From DATCYZ01 sp036526195 (GTDB lineage: Bacteria > Pseudomonadota > Gammaproteobacteria > Burkholderiales > SG8-39): DNA of 35,518 nucleotides. Below, piece after piece: positions 1 to 6,541 of this stretch. The stretch covers positions 1 through 35,518 of the forward strand of contig DATCYZ010000141.1 in NCBI GenBank assembly GCA_036526195.1, given 5' to 3'. The translations under genes were made by a program, and so were the position numbers. The stretch's first letter is position 1, and each line of letters begins with the position of its first letter. Under the pieces are notes generated by a model. It was not told where the DNA came from, made no database searches, and was given only the letters and a program-made list of their open reading frames with translations.

Positions 1-489
1 GCGGGCTGCGGGCTGGTCGCCGGCCAGGCGGTGCGCGATGCCGCCGTGCGGCTGATGCGCGCCCCCGTGCCGCGTGGCGCGCCGGCGCGCGAAATCGAGG
101 GCCGCCTGCGCCTGCGCGCGGGCGTCTGCGAGGTCTGGGGACTGGACTCGATCGGTCTGCTCGAAGCGCAGGATGCCGGACGCGCGCTGGTGATCGGCTC
201 GCACGGTGCGCTGCACGGCGGGCGCGCCGACTCCGCGCTCGGGGTCGAGGCGCGCGTCGCGGTGTTCAACGATGCGGGCATTGGCATCGACGGCGTCGGC
301 GTGACGCGCCTGCCGGTGCTCGCGTCCCGCGGCATGCCTGCCGCCACCGTGGCCTGCGCCAGCGCGCGGATCGGCGACGCGCGCTCGATGTGGGCGACCG
401 GCGTGCTGTCCTGCGTCAATGACCCGGCCCGCGGCGCCGGCGCGAAGGTGGGGGAATCGGTGCAGGCGTTTGTCGCGCGCTTTGGATGA
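1..489 (+). CDS. Unrecognised conserved-looking protein, 3' part only
   Basis: The reading frame is open from the first base of the window to a TGA stop, so the gene starts upstream and only about 162 C-terminal residues are seen. An internal GTG at 31 could serve as a start but need not be one. The visible part reads like a compact alpha/beta domain: a hydrophobic strand followed by GSHGALHGG, then VAVFNDAGIGIDGVG, then a run with ARGMPAATVACASARIGD and GVLSCVN. These glycine-rich turns with buried strands look like a soluble enzyme or binding domain, and I have a weak memory of similar uncharacterised proteins, but I cannot name a family or function. No transmembrane segment is visible. It reads in the same direction as tpiA, but tpiA has its own strong promoter in the 125-base gap, so the two are probably separate transcription units. 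Confidence 0.6.
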   Translation, partial: AGCGLVAGQAVRDAAVRLMRAPVPRGAPAREIEGRLRLRAGVCEVWGLDSIGLLEAQDAGRALVIGSHGALHGGRADSALGVEARVAVFNDAGIGIDGVGVTRLPVLASRGMPAATVACASARIGDARSMWATGVLSCVNDPARGAGAKVGESVQAFVARFG

Positions 490-559
490 GCCGGCTGCGG
501 CGCATCTGCTGCATCGCGGGAAATGGCTGCAACTGATTGATCTCGTGCGGGCTTTTTCT

Positions 560-588
560 TTGACCCTGCCATTGCCGCACAGTACAAT
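560..588 (+). promoter_or_regulatory. Sigma70 promoter for tpiA-secG (and probably nuo)
   Basis: The hexamer TTGACC (560-565) and the hexamer TACAAT (583-588) are separated by exactly 17 bases. Each differs from the sigma70 consensus at one position. Transcription would start near 595, about 20 bases before the tpiA start codon. This is the best promoter-like sequence in the window and has no competitor in the gap after the first gene. Confidence 0.8.
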
Positions 589-614
589 TGCCGGCTTCGA
601 AGGGGCATTCAGGC

Positions 615-1364
615 ATGCGCGCTCGGCTGGTCGCCGGCAACTGGAAAATGCACGGCAGCCGGGCGGCGAACGCCAGCCTGCTGGACGGCATTGTTTCGGC
701 TGCGGAAGCCGTGGAATGCGCCGTGTGCGTGCCGTTTCCCTACCTGGAGCAGGTGTCGGCGCGCCTGAAGGGCACGCCGCTGGCATGGGGCGCGCAGGAC
801 GTGAGCGCGCATGCGCAGGGCGCCTACACCGGCGAGGTGTCGGCGGCGATGCTTGCCGAGTTCGGCTGCCGCTACGTGCTGGTCGGCCATTCGGAGCGGC
901 GCCAGCATCATGCCGAGACCGATGCGCTGGTGGCGGCGAAGTTCGTCGCCGCGCAGGCGGCCGGCCTGGTGCCGGTCCTGTGCGTCGGGGAAACGCTGGC
1001 GGAACGCGACGCCGGGCAGACCGAGGCCGTGGTGGGGCGCCAGTTGCAGGCCGTGGTGGCCGCGGCCGGGGCCGGGAGTCTTGCACGCGCGGTCCTCGCG
1101 TACGAGCCGGTCTGGGCGATCGGCACCGGGCGCACCGCGACCCCGGAGCAGGCGCAGGCGGTGCATGCGTTCCTGCGCGGCCGGCTCGAGCCGAAGCTGG
1201 CCGGGGCGCTGCGCATCCTCTACGGCGGCAGCATGAAGGCGGCGAACGCGGCATCGCTGCTCGCCATGCCGGACGTGGACGGCGGACTGGTTGGCGGGGC
1301 CGCCCTGGTGGCGGACGAATTCACGGCGATCGCGGCGGCTGCCGCGCGCGCCACAACACATTGA
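615..1364 (+). CDS. tpiA: Triosephosphate isomerase
   Basis: Interconverts dihydroxyacetone phosphate and glyceraldehyde 3-phosphate in cytosolic glycolysis and gluconeogenesis. The 249-residue product has the usual length of a bacterial TIM barrel. Signature residues are visible: AGNWKMHGS near the N-terminus (Asn9 and Lys11), the catalytic His92 in VLVGHSERR, the catalytic Glu164 in AYEPVWAIGTG, and the phosphate-gripping LYGGS and GGLVGGA loops near the C-terminus. The ATG at 615 is chosen because the AGNWK motif then falls at the normal position, with AAGGGG about nine bases upstream. A TTG at 588 would add nine residues but overlaps the promoter -10. The gene is followed 12 bases later by secG, the usual order in many proteobacteria. 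Confidence 0.97.
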   Translation: MRARLVAGNWKMHGSRAANASLLDGIVSAAEAVECAVCVPFPYLEQVSARLKGTPLAWGAQDVSAHAQGAYTGEVSAAMLAEFGCRYVLVGHSERRQHHAETDALVAAKFVAAQAAGLVPVLCVGETLAERDAGQTEAVVGRQLQAVVAAAGAGSLARAVLAYEPVWAIGTGRTATPEQAQAVHAFLRGRLEPKLAGALRILYGGSMKAANAASLLAMPDVDGGLVGGAALVADEFTAIAAAAARATTH

Positions 1365-1376
1365 TGGACGGATGAC

Positions 1377-1757
1377 ATGGAAACCTGGCTCAAGTTTCTT
1401 CTCGCAGGACACGTACTGGTCGGCCTCACCGTCATCGGCTGCGTGCTGCTCCAGCATGGCAAGGGGGCGGACATGGGCTCGGGCTTCGGCGGCGGCTCCT
1501 CCGGGAGCCTGTTCGGCGCCACCGGCTCGGCGAATTTCCTCTCGCGGGCCACAGCGGTGCTGGCGACGATCTTCTTCGCCTCGAGCCTCGGGCTGGCCTA
1601 CCTCGCGACCAGCAAGCCGCAGGCGAGCGGCGTGATGGAAGCGGTCAAGACGCAGCCGGCCTCGGATATCCCGCAGCCGCAGCCGAAATCGGCGACCGAC
1701 GTGCCCGCGCCCTCGGCGCCTCCCGACCCGCTCAAGCCGAAGCAAGTGCCGAACTGA
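1377..1757 (+). CDS. secG: Protein translocase subunit SecG
   Basis: Small inner-membrane subunit of the SecYEG channel, which assists SecA-driven protein export. The 126 residues contain two hydrophobic helices (about 5-25 and 55-75). They are separated by the family's glycine/serine-rich cytoplasmic loop, seen here as MGSGFGGGSSGSLFGATGSANFLSR, which includes the diagnostic GSLFG and NFLSR-type elements. The tail after residue 76 is a low-complexity stretch rich in Pro, Ala, Gln and Lys, common in proteobacterial SecG. It lies 12 bases after tpiA and immediately before a leucine tRNA, so a shared transcript with tpiA is likely. Confidence 0.96.
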   Translation: METWLKFLLAGHVLVGLTVIGCVLLQHGKGADMGSGFGGGSSGSLFGATGSANFLSRATAVLATIFFASSLGLAYLATSKPQASGVMEAVKTQPASDIPQPQPKSATDVPAPSAPPDPLKPKQVPN

Positions 1758-1765
1758 CCGAAGCG

Positions 1766-1804
1766 TTTTCCGGCACGAAAACACGCACGCGCCGAAAAGT
1801 TTTT
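1766..1804 (+). terminator. Weak stem-loop after secG
   Basis: Inverted repeat GTTTTC/GAAAAC (1766-1771 and 1778-1783) and an alternative longer pairing of TTTTCCGGC (1767-1775) with GCCGAAAA (1792-1799, one bulged C), followed by only four T. It may attenuate or process the transcript between secG and the tRNA. The short T run makes full termination doubtful. Confidence 0.3.
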
Positions 1805-1814
1805 CAGATTGGAG

Positions 1815-1820
1815 GATAAT
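1815..1820 (+). promoter_or_regulatory. Possible -10 element for tRNA-Leu/nuo
   Basis: GATAAT lies 19 bases before the mature tRNA 5' end, the distance expected for a tRNA promoter with a short leader. No convincing -35 hexamer is seen 16-18 bases upstream, so this is a weak call. The tRNA may instead be read through from the tpiA promoter and cut out. Confidence 0.3.
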
Positions 1821-1838
1821 CGCGACTTCTGAAGCCCT

Positions 1839-1926
1839 GCCCACGTGGTGAAATTGGTAGACACGCTAGCTTGAGGGGCTAGTGGCCTAAACAGCCGTAG
1901 CAGTTCGAGTCTGCTCGTGGGCACCA
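1839..1926 (+). tRNA. tRNA-Leu, anticodon GAG
   Basis: An 88-base cloverleaf can be drawn by hand. The acceptor stem pairs GCCCACG (1839-1845) with CGTGGGC (1916-1922), followed by discriminator A and an encoded CCA. The anticodon stem CTAGC/GCTAG encloses the loop TTGAGGG, with anticodon GAG at 1873-1875, which reads CUC and CUU leucine codons. A long class II variable arm (GGC/GCC) and a T arm AGCAG-TTCGAGT-CTGCT complete it. It sits between secG and nuoA, 50 bases before the nuoA ATG. Confidence 0.97.
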
Positions 1927-1975
1927 ACACAGGCGGCGCCGGCCCAGGCCGGCGCCGCAGATCGCGCTGCCGGAA

Positions 1976-2332
1976 ATGCTCGCCGAATATTTTCCCGTCC
2001 TGTTGTTCATCCTCGTCGGCCTCGGTGTCGGCGTGGCGCCGATGGCGCTCGGCTGGGCGCTCGGCCCGCGGCGTCCGGACGCGGAGAAGCTCTCGCCCTA
2101 CGAGTGCGGCTTCGAGGCCTTCGAGGACGCGCGCATGAAGTTCGACGTGCGCTACTACCTGGTGGCGATCCTGTTCATCCTGTTCGATCTGGAGATCGCG
2201 TTCCTGTTTCCCTGGGCGATCGCGCTCAAGGAAATCGGCTTCGCCGGGTTTTTGGCCATGATGGTGTTCCTCGGCATCCTGGTGGTCGGCTTCGTCTACG
2301 AGTGGATGAAGGGAGCCCTCGAATGGGAGTAG
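1976..2332 (+). CDS. nuoA: NADH-quinone oxidoreductase subunit A
   Basis: Small membrane subunit at the junction between the peripheral and membrane arms of complex I. The 118 residues hold three hydrophobic helices (about 6-30, 60-80 and 88-110). The conserved cytoplasmic loop SPYECGFEAFEDARMKFDVRYYLVAILFILFDLE contains the family's Cys and acidic cluster that move during quinone turnover. No strong Shine-Dalgarno sequence is seen before the ATG. The gene follows the tRNA at 49 bases and its end overlaps the nuoB start by ten bases, so nuoB is probably translationally coupled to it. Confidence 0.97.
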   Translation: MLAEYFPVLLFILVGLGVGVAPMALGWALGPRRPDAEKLSPYECGFEAFEDARMKFDVRYYLVAILFILFDLEIAFLFPWAIALKEIGFAGFLAMMVFLGILVVGFVYEWMKGALEWE

Positions 2333-2799
2333 AAGGCGTCCTGCAGCAGGGCTTCGTCACCACCACGGCGGACAAGCTCATCAACTGGACCCGCACCGGG
2401 TCGCTCTGGCCGATGACCTTCGGCCTCGCCTGCTGCGCCGTCGAGATGATGCAGGCGGGCGCCGCGCGCTACGACCTCGACCGCTTCGGCATCGTCTTCC
2501 GCCCGAGTCCGCGGCAATCGGACGTGATGATCGTCGCCGGCACCCTGTGCAACAAGATGGCGCCGGCGCTGCGCAAGGTCTACGACCAGATGCCGGAGCC
2601 GCGCTGGGTCATCTCGATGGGCTCCTGCGCGAATGGCGGCGGCTACTACCATTATTCGTACTCCGTGGTGCGCGGCTGCGATCGCATCGTGCCGGTGGAC
2701 ATCTACGTGCCGGGCTGCCCGCCGACCGCCGAGGCGCTGCTCTACGGCATCGTCCAGTTGCAGAACAAGATCAAGCGCACCAACACGATCGCCCGATGA
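2323..2799 (+). CDS. nuoB: NADH-quinone oxidoreductase subunit B (cluster N2)
   Basis: Peripheral-arm subunit that carries the terminal [4Fe-4S] cluster N2, next to the quinone site. The 158-residue product has the four expected ligands: the tandem cysteines Cys37-Cys38 in LACCAVEMM, Cys102 in SMGSCANGGG, and Cys132 in YVPGCPP. The ATG at 2323 lies inside the end of nuoA, and this choice gives the normal MGVEGVL-type N-terminus; reading further upstream would only translate nuoA out of frame. The stop TGA overlaps an ATG that opens a seven-codon mini-ORF leading to nuoC (see separate entry). Confidence 0.97.
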   Translation: MGVEGVLQQGFVTTTADKLINWTRTGSLWPMTFGLACCAVEMMQAGAARYDLDRFGIVFRPSPRQSDVMIVAGTLCNKMAPALRKVYDQMPEPRWVISMGSCANGGGYYHYSYSVVRGCDRIVPVDIYVPGCPPTAEALLYGIVQLQNKIKRTNTIAR

Positions 2800-2819
2800 G
2801 CGAGACCAACGCGCGATGA
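2796..2819 (+). other. Seven-codon mini-ORF bridging nuoB and nuoC
   Basis: ATG overlaps the nuoB stop (ATGA), encodes MSETNAR, and its TGA overlaps the nuoC start (again ATGA). The first eight bases, ATGAGCGA, are identical to the first eight bases of nuoC 20 bases later, so it looks like a tandem copy of the nuoC start. It could relay ribosomes from nuoB to nuoC. Whether it is translated cannot be seen from sequence. Confidence 0.5.
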
Positions 2820-3442
2820 GCGACGAGGCCCCGCGCCCGGTGAGCGCTCGGCTGCAGCGGCTGTCGGACGCGCTCGAAAAGCGCCTCGGCGCCCGGCCCA
2901 CCGAGCGGCTCGGCGAACTCACGCTGGAGGTGGAGGCGGCGCGCTGGGCGGAGGTGACCCGCGCGCTGCGCGACGACCCCGCGCTGCGCTTCGAGCAGCT
3001 GATCGACCTCTGCGGGCTCGATTACCAGACCTATGGCGACCGGCCGCCGGAGGCGCCGGGGCAGCGCGGGCGGTTTGCCGTGATCGCGCACCTGCTGTCG
3101 GTGACGCACAACTGGCGGCTGCGGCTGCGTGCGCGCTGCTCCGAGGATGCGCTGCCCGCGATCGCCTCGCTGGTCGAAGTCTGGCCGGCCGCCGACTGGT
3201 TCGAGCGCGAGGCCTTCGACCTCTTCGGCATCGTCTTCGAGGGACACCCGGACCTGCGCCGGATTCTCACCGACTACGGCTTCATCGGCCACCCGTTCCG
3301 CAAGGATTTTCCGCTCTCGGGGCATGTCGAGATGCGCTACGACCCGGAGCAGAAGCGCGTCATCTACCAGCCCGTGACCATCGAGCCGCGCGAGATCACG
3401 CCGCGCATCGTGCGCGAAGCGCACTACGGCGAGGGGCGCTAG
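2816..3442 (+). CDS. nuoC: NADH-quinone oxidoreductase subunit C (30 kDa)
   Basis: Peripheral-arm scaffold subunit without a redox centre, which packs against NuoD and NuoB. The product has 208 residues, typical for the unfused betaproteobacterial form (in E. coli it is fused to NuoD). The family signature WFEREAFDLFGIVFEGHPDLRRILTDYGFIGHPFRKDFPL is present near residues 130-168. The ATG at 2816 gives the normal length. It is preceded only by a weak GAGCGAGA purine stretch inside the mini-ORF, which makes coupling plausible. The stop is one base before the GTG start of nuoD. Confidence 0.97.
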   Translation: MSDEAPRPVSARLQRLSDALEKRLGARPTERLGELTLEVEAARWAEVTRALRDDPALRFEQLIDLCGLDYQTYGDRPPEAPGQRGRFAVIAHLLSVTHNWRLRLRARCSEDALPAIASLVEVWPAADWFEREAFDLFGIVFEGHPDLRRILTDYGFIGHPFRKDFPLSGHVEMRYDPEQKRVIYQPVTIEPREITPRIVREAHYGEGR

Positions 3443-3443
3443 C

Positions 3444-4697
3444 GTGGCGGAGATCCGCAACTACACCCTGAACTTCGGCCCGCAGCACCCGGCGGCGCAC
3501 GGCGTGCTGCGTCTGGTGCTGGAACTCGACGGCGAGGTGATCCAGCGCGCCGACCCGCACATCGGGCTGCTGCACCGCGCCACCGAGAAGCTCGCCGAGC
3601 ACAAGACCTTCATCCAGTCCGTGCCGTACATGGACCGGCTCGACTACGTCTCGATGATGTGCAACGAACACGCCTATGTGATGGCGATCGAGAAGCTGCT
3701 CGGGCTCGAGGTGCCGGTGCGCGCGCAGTACATCCGCGTGATGTTCGACGAGATCACGCGCGTGCTGAACCACCTGCTGTGGCTCGGCGCGCACGGCCTC
3801 GATTGCGGCGCGATGACGATCTTCCTGTATTGCTTCCGCGAGCGCGAAGACCTGATGGACTGCTACGAGGCGGTCTCCGGGGCGCGCCTGCATGCGGCCT
3901 ACTACCGTCCCGGCGGCGTCTACCGCGACCTGCCCGACGCCATGCCGCAGTACCGCGCGCAGGTGAGCCGCAACGCCGCCGCCATGGCGGACATGAACCG
4001 CAACCGGCAGGGCTCGCTGCTCGATTTCATCGAGGACTTCACCACCCGCTTTCCGAAGTGCGTCGACGATTACGAGACGCTGCTCACCGAGAACCGCATC
4101 TGGAAGCAGCGCACCGTCGGGGTCGGCGTGGTGACGCCCGAGCGCGCGCTCGCGCTCGGCTTCAGCGGGGCGATGCTACGCGGCTCCGGTGTCGAGTGGG
4201 ACCTGCGCAAGAAGCAGCCCTACGAGGTCTACGACCGGCTCGACTTCGACATCCCGGTGGGCGTGAACGGTGATTGCTACGACCGTTACCTGGTGCGCAT
4301 CGAGGAGATGCGCCAGTCCAACCGCATCATCCGCCAGTGCGTCGACTGGCTGCGCGCGAACCCCGGGCCGGTGATCGTCGACAACCACAAGATCGTGCCG
4401 CCTGCGCGCGTCGACATGAAATCGAACATGGAAGAGCTGATCCACCACTTCAAGCTTTTCACAGAGGGCATGCACGTCCCGGAAGGCGAGGCCTATGCCG
4501 CCGTCGAGCACCCGAAGGGCGAGTTCGGCATCTACCTCGTCTCGGACGGCGCCAACAAGCCCTATCGCCTGAAGATCCGCGCGCCGGGCTACGCCCACCT
4601 CGCGGCCATGAACGAGATGTCGAAGGGCCACATGCTGGCCGACGCAGTGGCCATTATCGGCACCATGGACATCGTCTTCGGGGAGATCGACCGGTGA
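3444..4697 (+). CDS. nuoD: NADH-quinone oxidoreductase subunit D (49 kDa)
   Basis: Core peripheral-arm subunit that, with NuoB, forms the quinone-binding cavity; it is related to the large subunit of NiFe hydrogenases. The 417 residues match the usual length. Conserved blocks include FGPQHPAAHGVLRLVLELDGE at the N-terminus, HIGLLHRATEKLAE, the YVSMMCNEHAY segment, DPTD-family equivalents around LDFDIPVG, and the C-terminal FGEIDR ending with arginine. The GTG start sits one base after nuoC and gives the canonical VAEIRNYTLNFGPQHP opening. The final GTGA overlaps the start of nuoE. Confidence 0.97.
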   Translation: MAEIRNYTLNFGPQHPAAHGVLRLVLELDGEVIQRADPHIGLLHRATEKLAEHKTFIQSVPYMDRLDYVSMMCNEHAYVMAIEKLLGLEVPVRAQYIRVMFDEITRVLNHLLWLGAHGLDCGAMTIFLYCFREREDLMDCYEAVSGARLHAAYYRPGGVYRDLPDAMPQYRAQVSRNAAAMADMNRNRQGSLLDFIEDFTTRFPKCVDDYETLLTENRIWKQRTVGVGVVTPERALALGFSGAMLRGSGVEWDLRKKQPYEVYDRLDFDIPVGVNGDCYDRYLVRIEEMRQSNRIIRQCVDWLRANPGPVIVDNHKIVPPARVDMKSNMEELIHHFKLFTEGMHVPEGEAYAAVEHPKGEFGIYLVSDGANKPYRLKIRAPGYAHLAAMNEMSKGHMLADAVAIIGTMDIVFGEIDR

Positions 4698-5182
4698 GCG
4701 CGCAACCCCTGCTCAGCGCCGACGCCCTGCGCAAGATCGACCGCGAGGTGGCGAAGTATCCGGCCGACCAGAAGCAGTCCGCCGTGATGGCGGCGCTGGT
4801 CATCGCGCAGGACGAGAAGGGCTGGCTCTCCAGCGAGACCATGGCCTTCGTCGCCAGCTACCTCGAGATGCCGCCGGTGGCGGTGTACGAGGTGGCGACC
4901 TTCTACAACATGTACGACCTGAAGCCGGTCGGGCGCCACAAGCTGACCGTCTGCACCTGCCTGCCCTGCGGCCTGCAGGGGTCGCTCGATGCCGCCGACC
5001 ACCTCAAGTCGCGCCTCGGCATCGGCTTCAACGAAACTACGCCGGACGGGCGCTTCACGCTCAAGGAAGGCGAGTGCATGGGCGCCTGCGCGATGTCGCC
5101 GGTGATCCTGGTCAACAACAAGCGCATGTGCGACCACATGTCGAAGGCTCGCATCGACGCGCTTATCGAGGAGCTGAAGTGA
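4694..5182 (+). CDS. nuoE: NADH-quinone oxidoreductase subunit E (cluster N1a)
   Basis: Thioredoxin-fold subunit of the NADH dehydrogenase module, binding the [2Fe-2S] cluster N1a. The 162-residue protein has the expected ligand spacing, Cys87-x4-Cys92 in VCTCLPCGLQG and Cys128-x3-Cys132 in GECMGACAMSP. An extra cysteine (Cys89) lies within the first pair. The start is a GTG overlapping the nuoD stop as GTGA. The next upstream in-frame sequence is nuoD read in another frame, so this start is secure. The 3' end GAGGAGCTGAAG supplies a Shine-Dalgarno sequence for nuoF. Confidence 0.96.
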   Translation: MSAQPLLSADALRKIDREVAKYPADQKQSAVMAALVIAQDEKGWLSSETMAFVASYLEMPPVAVYEVATFYNMYDLKPVGRHKLTVCTCLPCGLQGSLDAADHLKSRLGIGFNETTPDGRFTLKEGECMGACAMSPVILVNNKRMCDHMSKARIDALIEELK

Positions 5183-5184
5183 GC

Positions 5185-6540
5185 ATGCTCGACTACGGCC
5201 CGGATGCCATCCTGATGCGCGGCCTGGACGGCGCGAACTGGCGCCTCGCCGACTACGAAAAGCGCGACGGCTACGCCGCCCTGCGCACGCTGCTCTCGGG
5301 CAAGGTGCCGCCGGAGAACGTGATCGCCGAGGTGAAGAAATCCGGCCTGCGCGGCCGCGGCGGGGCGGGGTTCCCGACCGGGCTGAAGTGGTCGTTCATG
5401 CCGCGCCAGTTCCCGGGCGCCAAGTACGTCGTCTGCAACTCCGACGAAGGCGAGCCGGGCACCTGCAAGGACCGCGACCTGCTGCGCTACAACCCGCACG
5501 CGGTGATCGAGGGCATGATCATCGGCGCCTACGCCATGGGTGCGACGGCGGGCTACAACTACATCCACGGCGAGATCTGGGCGGTGTACGAGCAGTTCGA
5601 GGAAGCGCTCGAGGAGGCGCGCCGCGCGGGCCTGCTCGGCAAGGACATCCTCGGCTCGGGGTTCGACTTCGAGCTGTACGCCCATCCCGGCTACGGCGCC
5701 TACATCTGCGGCGAGGAAACCGCGCTGCTCGAATCACTGGAAGGCAAGAAAGGCCAGCCGCGCTTCAAGCCGCCGTTTCCCGCGAGCTTCGGCCTGTACG
5801 GCAAGCCGACGACGATCAACAACACCGAGACCTTCGCGGCGGTGCCCTGGATCATGCGGCACGGGGGCGATGCCTTCCTTGCGCTCGGCAAGCCGAACAA
5901 CGGCGGCACCAAGCTCTTTTCGGTCACCGGCCACGTCATGCGTCCCGGCAACTACGAAGTGAAGCTCGGCACGCCGTTTGCGAAGCTGCTCGAGATGGCG
6001 GGCGGCATGCGCGACGGCCACAGGCTGAAGGCGGTGATTCCCGGCGGCTCGTCGATGCCGGTGCTGCCGGCGGACGTGATGATGGCGACCGACATGGACT
6101 ACGACTCGATCGCCAAGGCGGGCTCGATGCTCGGCTCGGGCGCGGTCATCGTCATGGACGAGACCACCTGCATGGTGCGCGCGCTGGAGCGCCTGTCGTA
6201 CTTCTACTTCGAGGAATCCTGCGGGCAGTGCACGCCCTGCCGCGAGGGCACCGGATGGCTCTACCGGGTGGTCAACCGCATCGAGACAGGGCGCGGCCGG
6301 CCGGAAGACCTGGCGCTGCTCGACAACGTGGCGGACAACATCGCCGGGCGCACCATCTGCGCGCTGGGCGACGCCGCGGCGCTGCCGGTGAAGAGCTTCC
6401 TCAAGCACTTCCGCAACGAATTCGAGCACCACATCGCGCATCGTCGCTGCTCGGTCGAAGGGCCGGGCGTCGAGCCGAAGTGGGGACGCGACGGCGCGCA
6501 GGCGGGTCCCGCCGGCGCGCCCGTGGCGGAGGCGGCCTGA
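5185..6540 (+). CDS. nuoF: NADH-quinone oxidoreductase subunit F (FMN, NADH site, N3)
   Basis: Catalytic subunit that oxidises NADH through FMN and passes electrons to the [4Fe-4S] cluster N3. The 451 residues show the glycine-rich flavin/NADH loop RGRGGAGFPTGLKW (about 56-69), NSDEGEPGTCKDR, GAYICGEETALLES, and the N3 ligands Cys346, Cys349, Cys352 (ESCGQCTPCREG) and Cys392 (TICALGD). The ATG at 5185 is used. A GTG at 5179, overlapping the nuoE stop, has better spacing (five bases) from the GAGGAG at 5168-5173 and would add two residues, so it is a real alternative. The C-terminus has an Ala/Gly-rich tail after residue 435. Confidence 0.96.
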   Translation: MLDYGPDAILMRGLDGANWRLADYEKRDGYAALRTLLSGKVPPENVIAEVKKSGLRGRGGAGFPTGLKWSFMPRQFPGAKYVVCNSDEGEPGTCKDRDLLRYNPHAVIEGMIIGAYAMGATAGYNYIHGEIWAVYEQFEEALEEARRAGLLGKDILGSGFDFELYAHPGYGAYICGEETALLESLEGKKGQPRFKPPFPASFGLYGKPTTINNTETFAAVPWIMRHGGDAFLALGKPNNGGTKLFSVTGHVMRPGNYEVKLGTPFAKLLEMAGGMRDGHRLKAVIPGGSSMPVLPADVMMATDMDYDSIAKAGSMLGSGAVIVMDETTCMVRALERLSYFYFEESCGQCTPCREGTGWLYRVVNRIETGRGRPEDLALLDNVADNIAGRTICALGDAAALPVKSFLKHFRNEFEHHIAHRRCSVEGPGVEPKWGRDGAQAGPAGAPVAEAA

Positions 6541-6541
6541 G

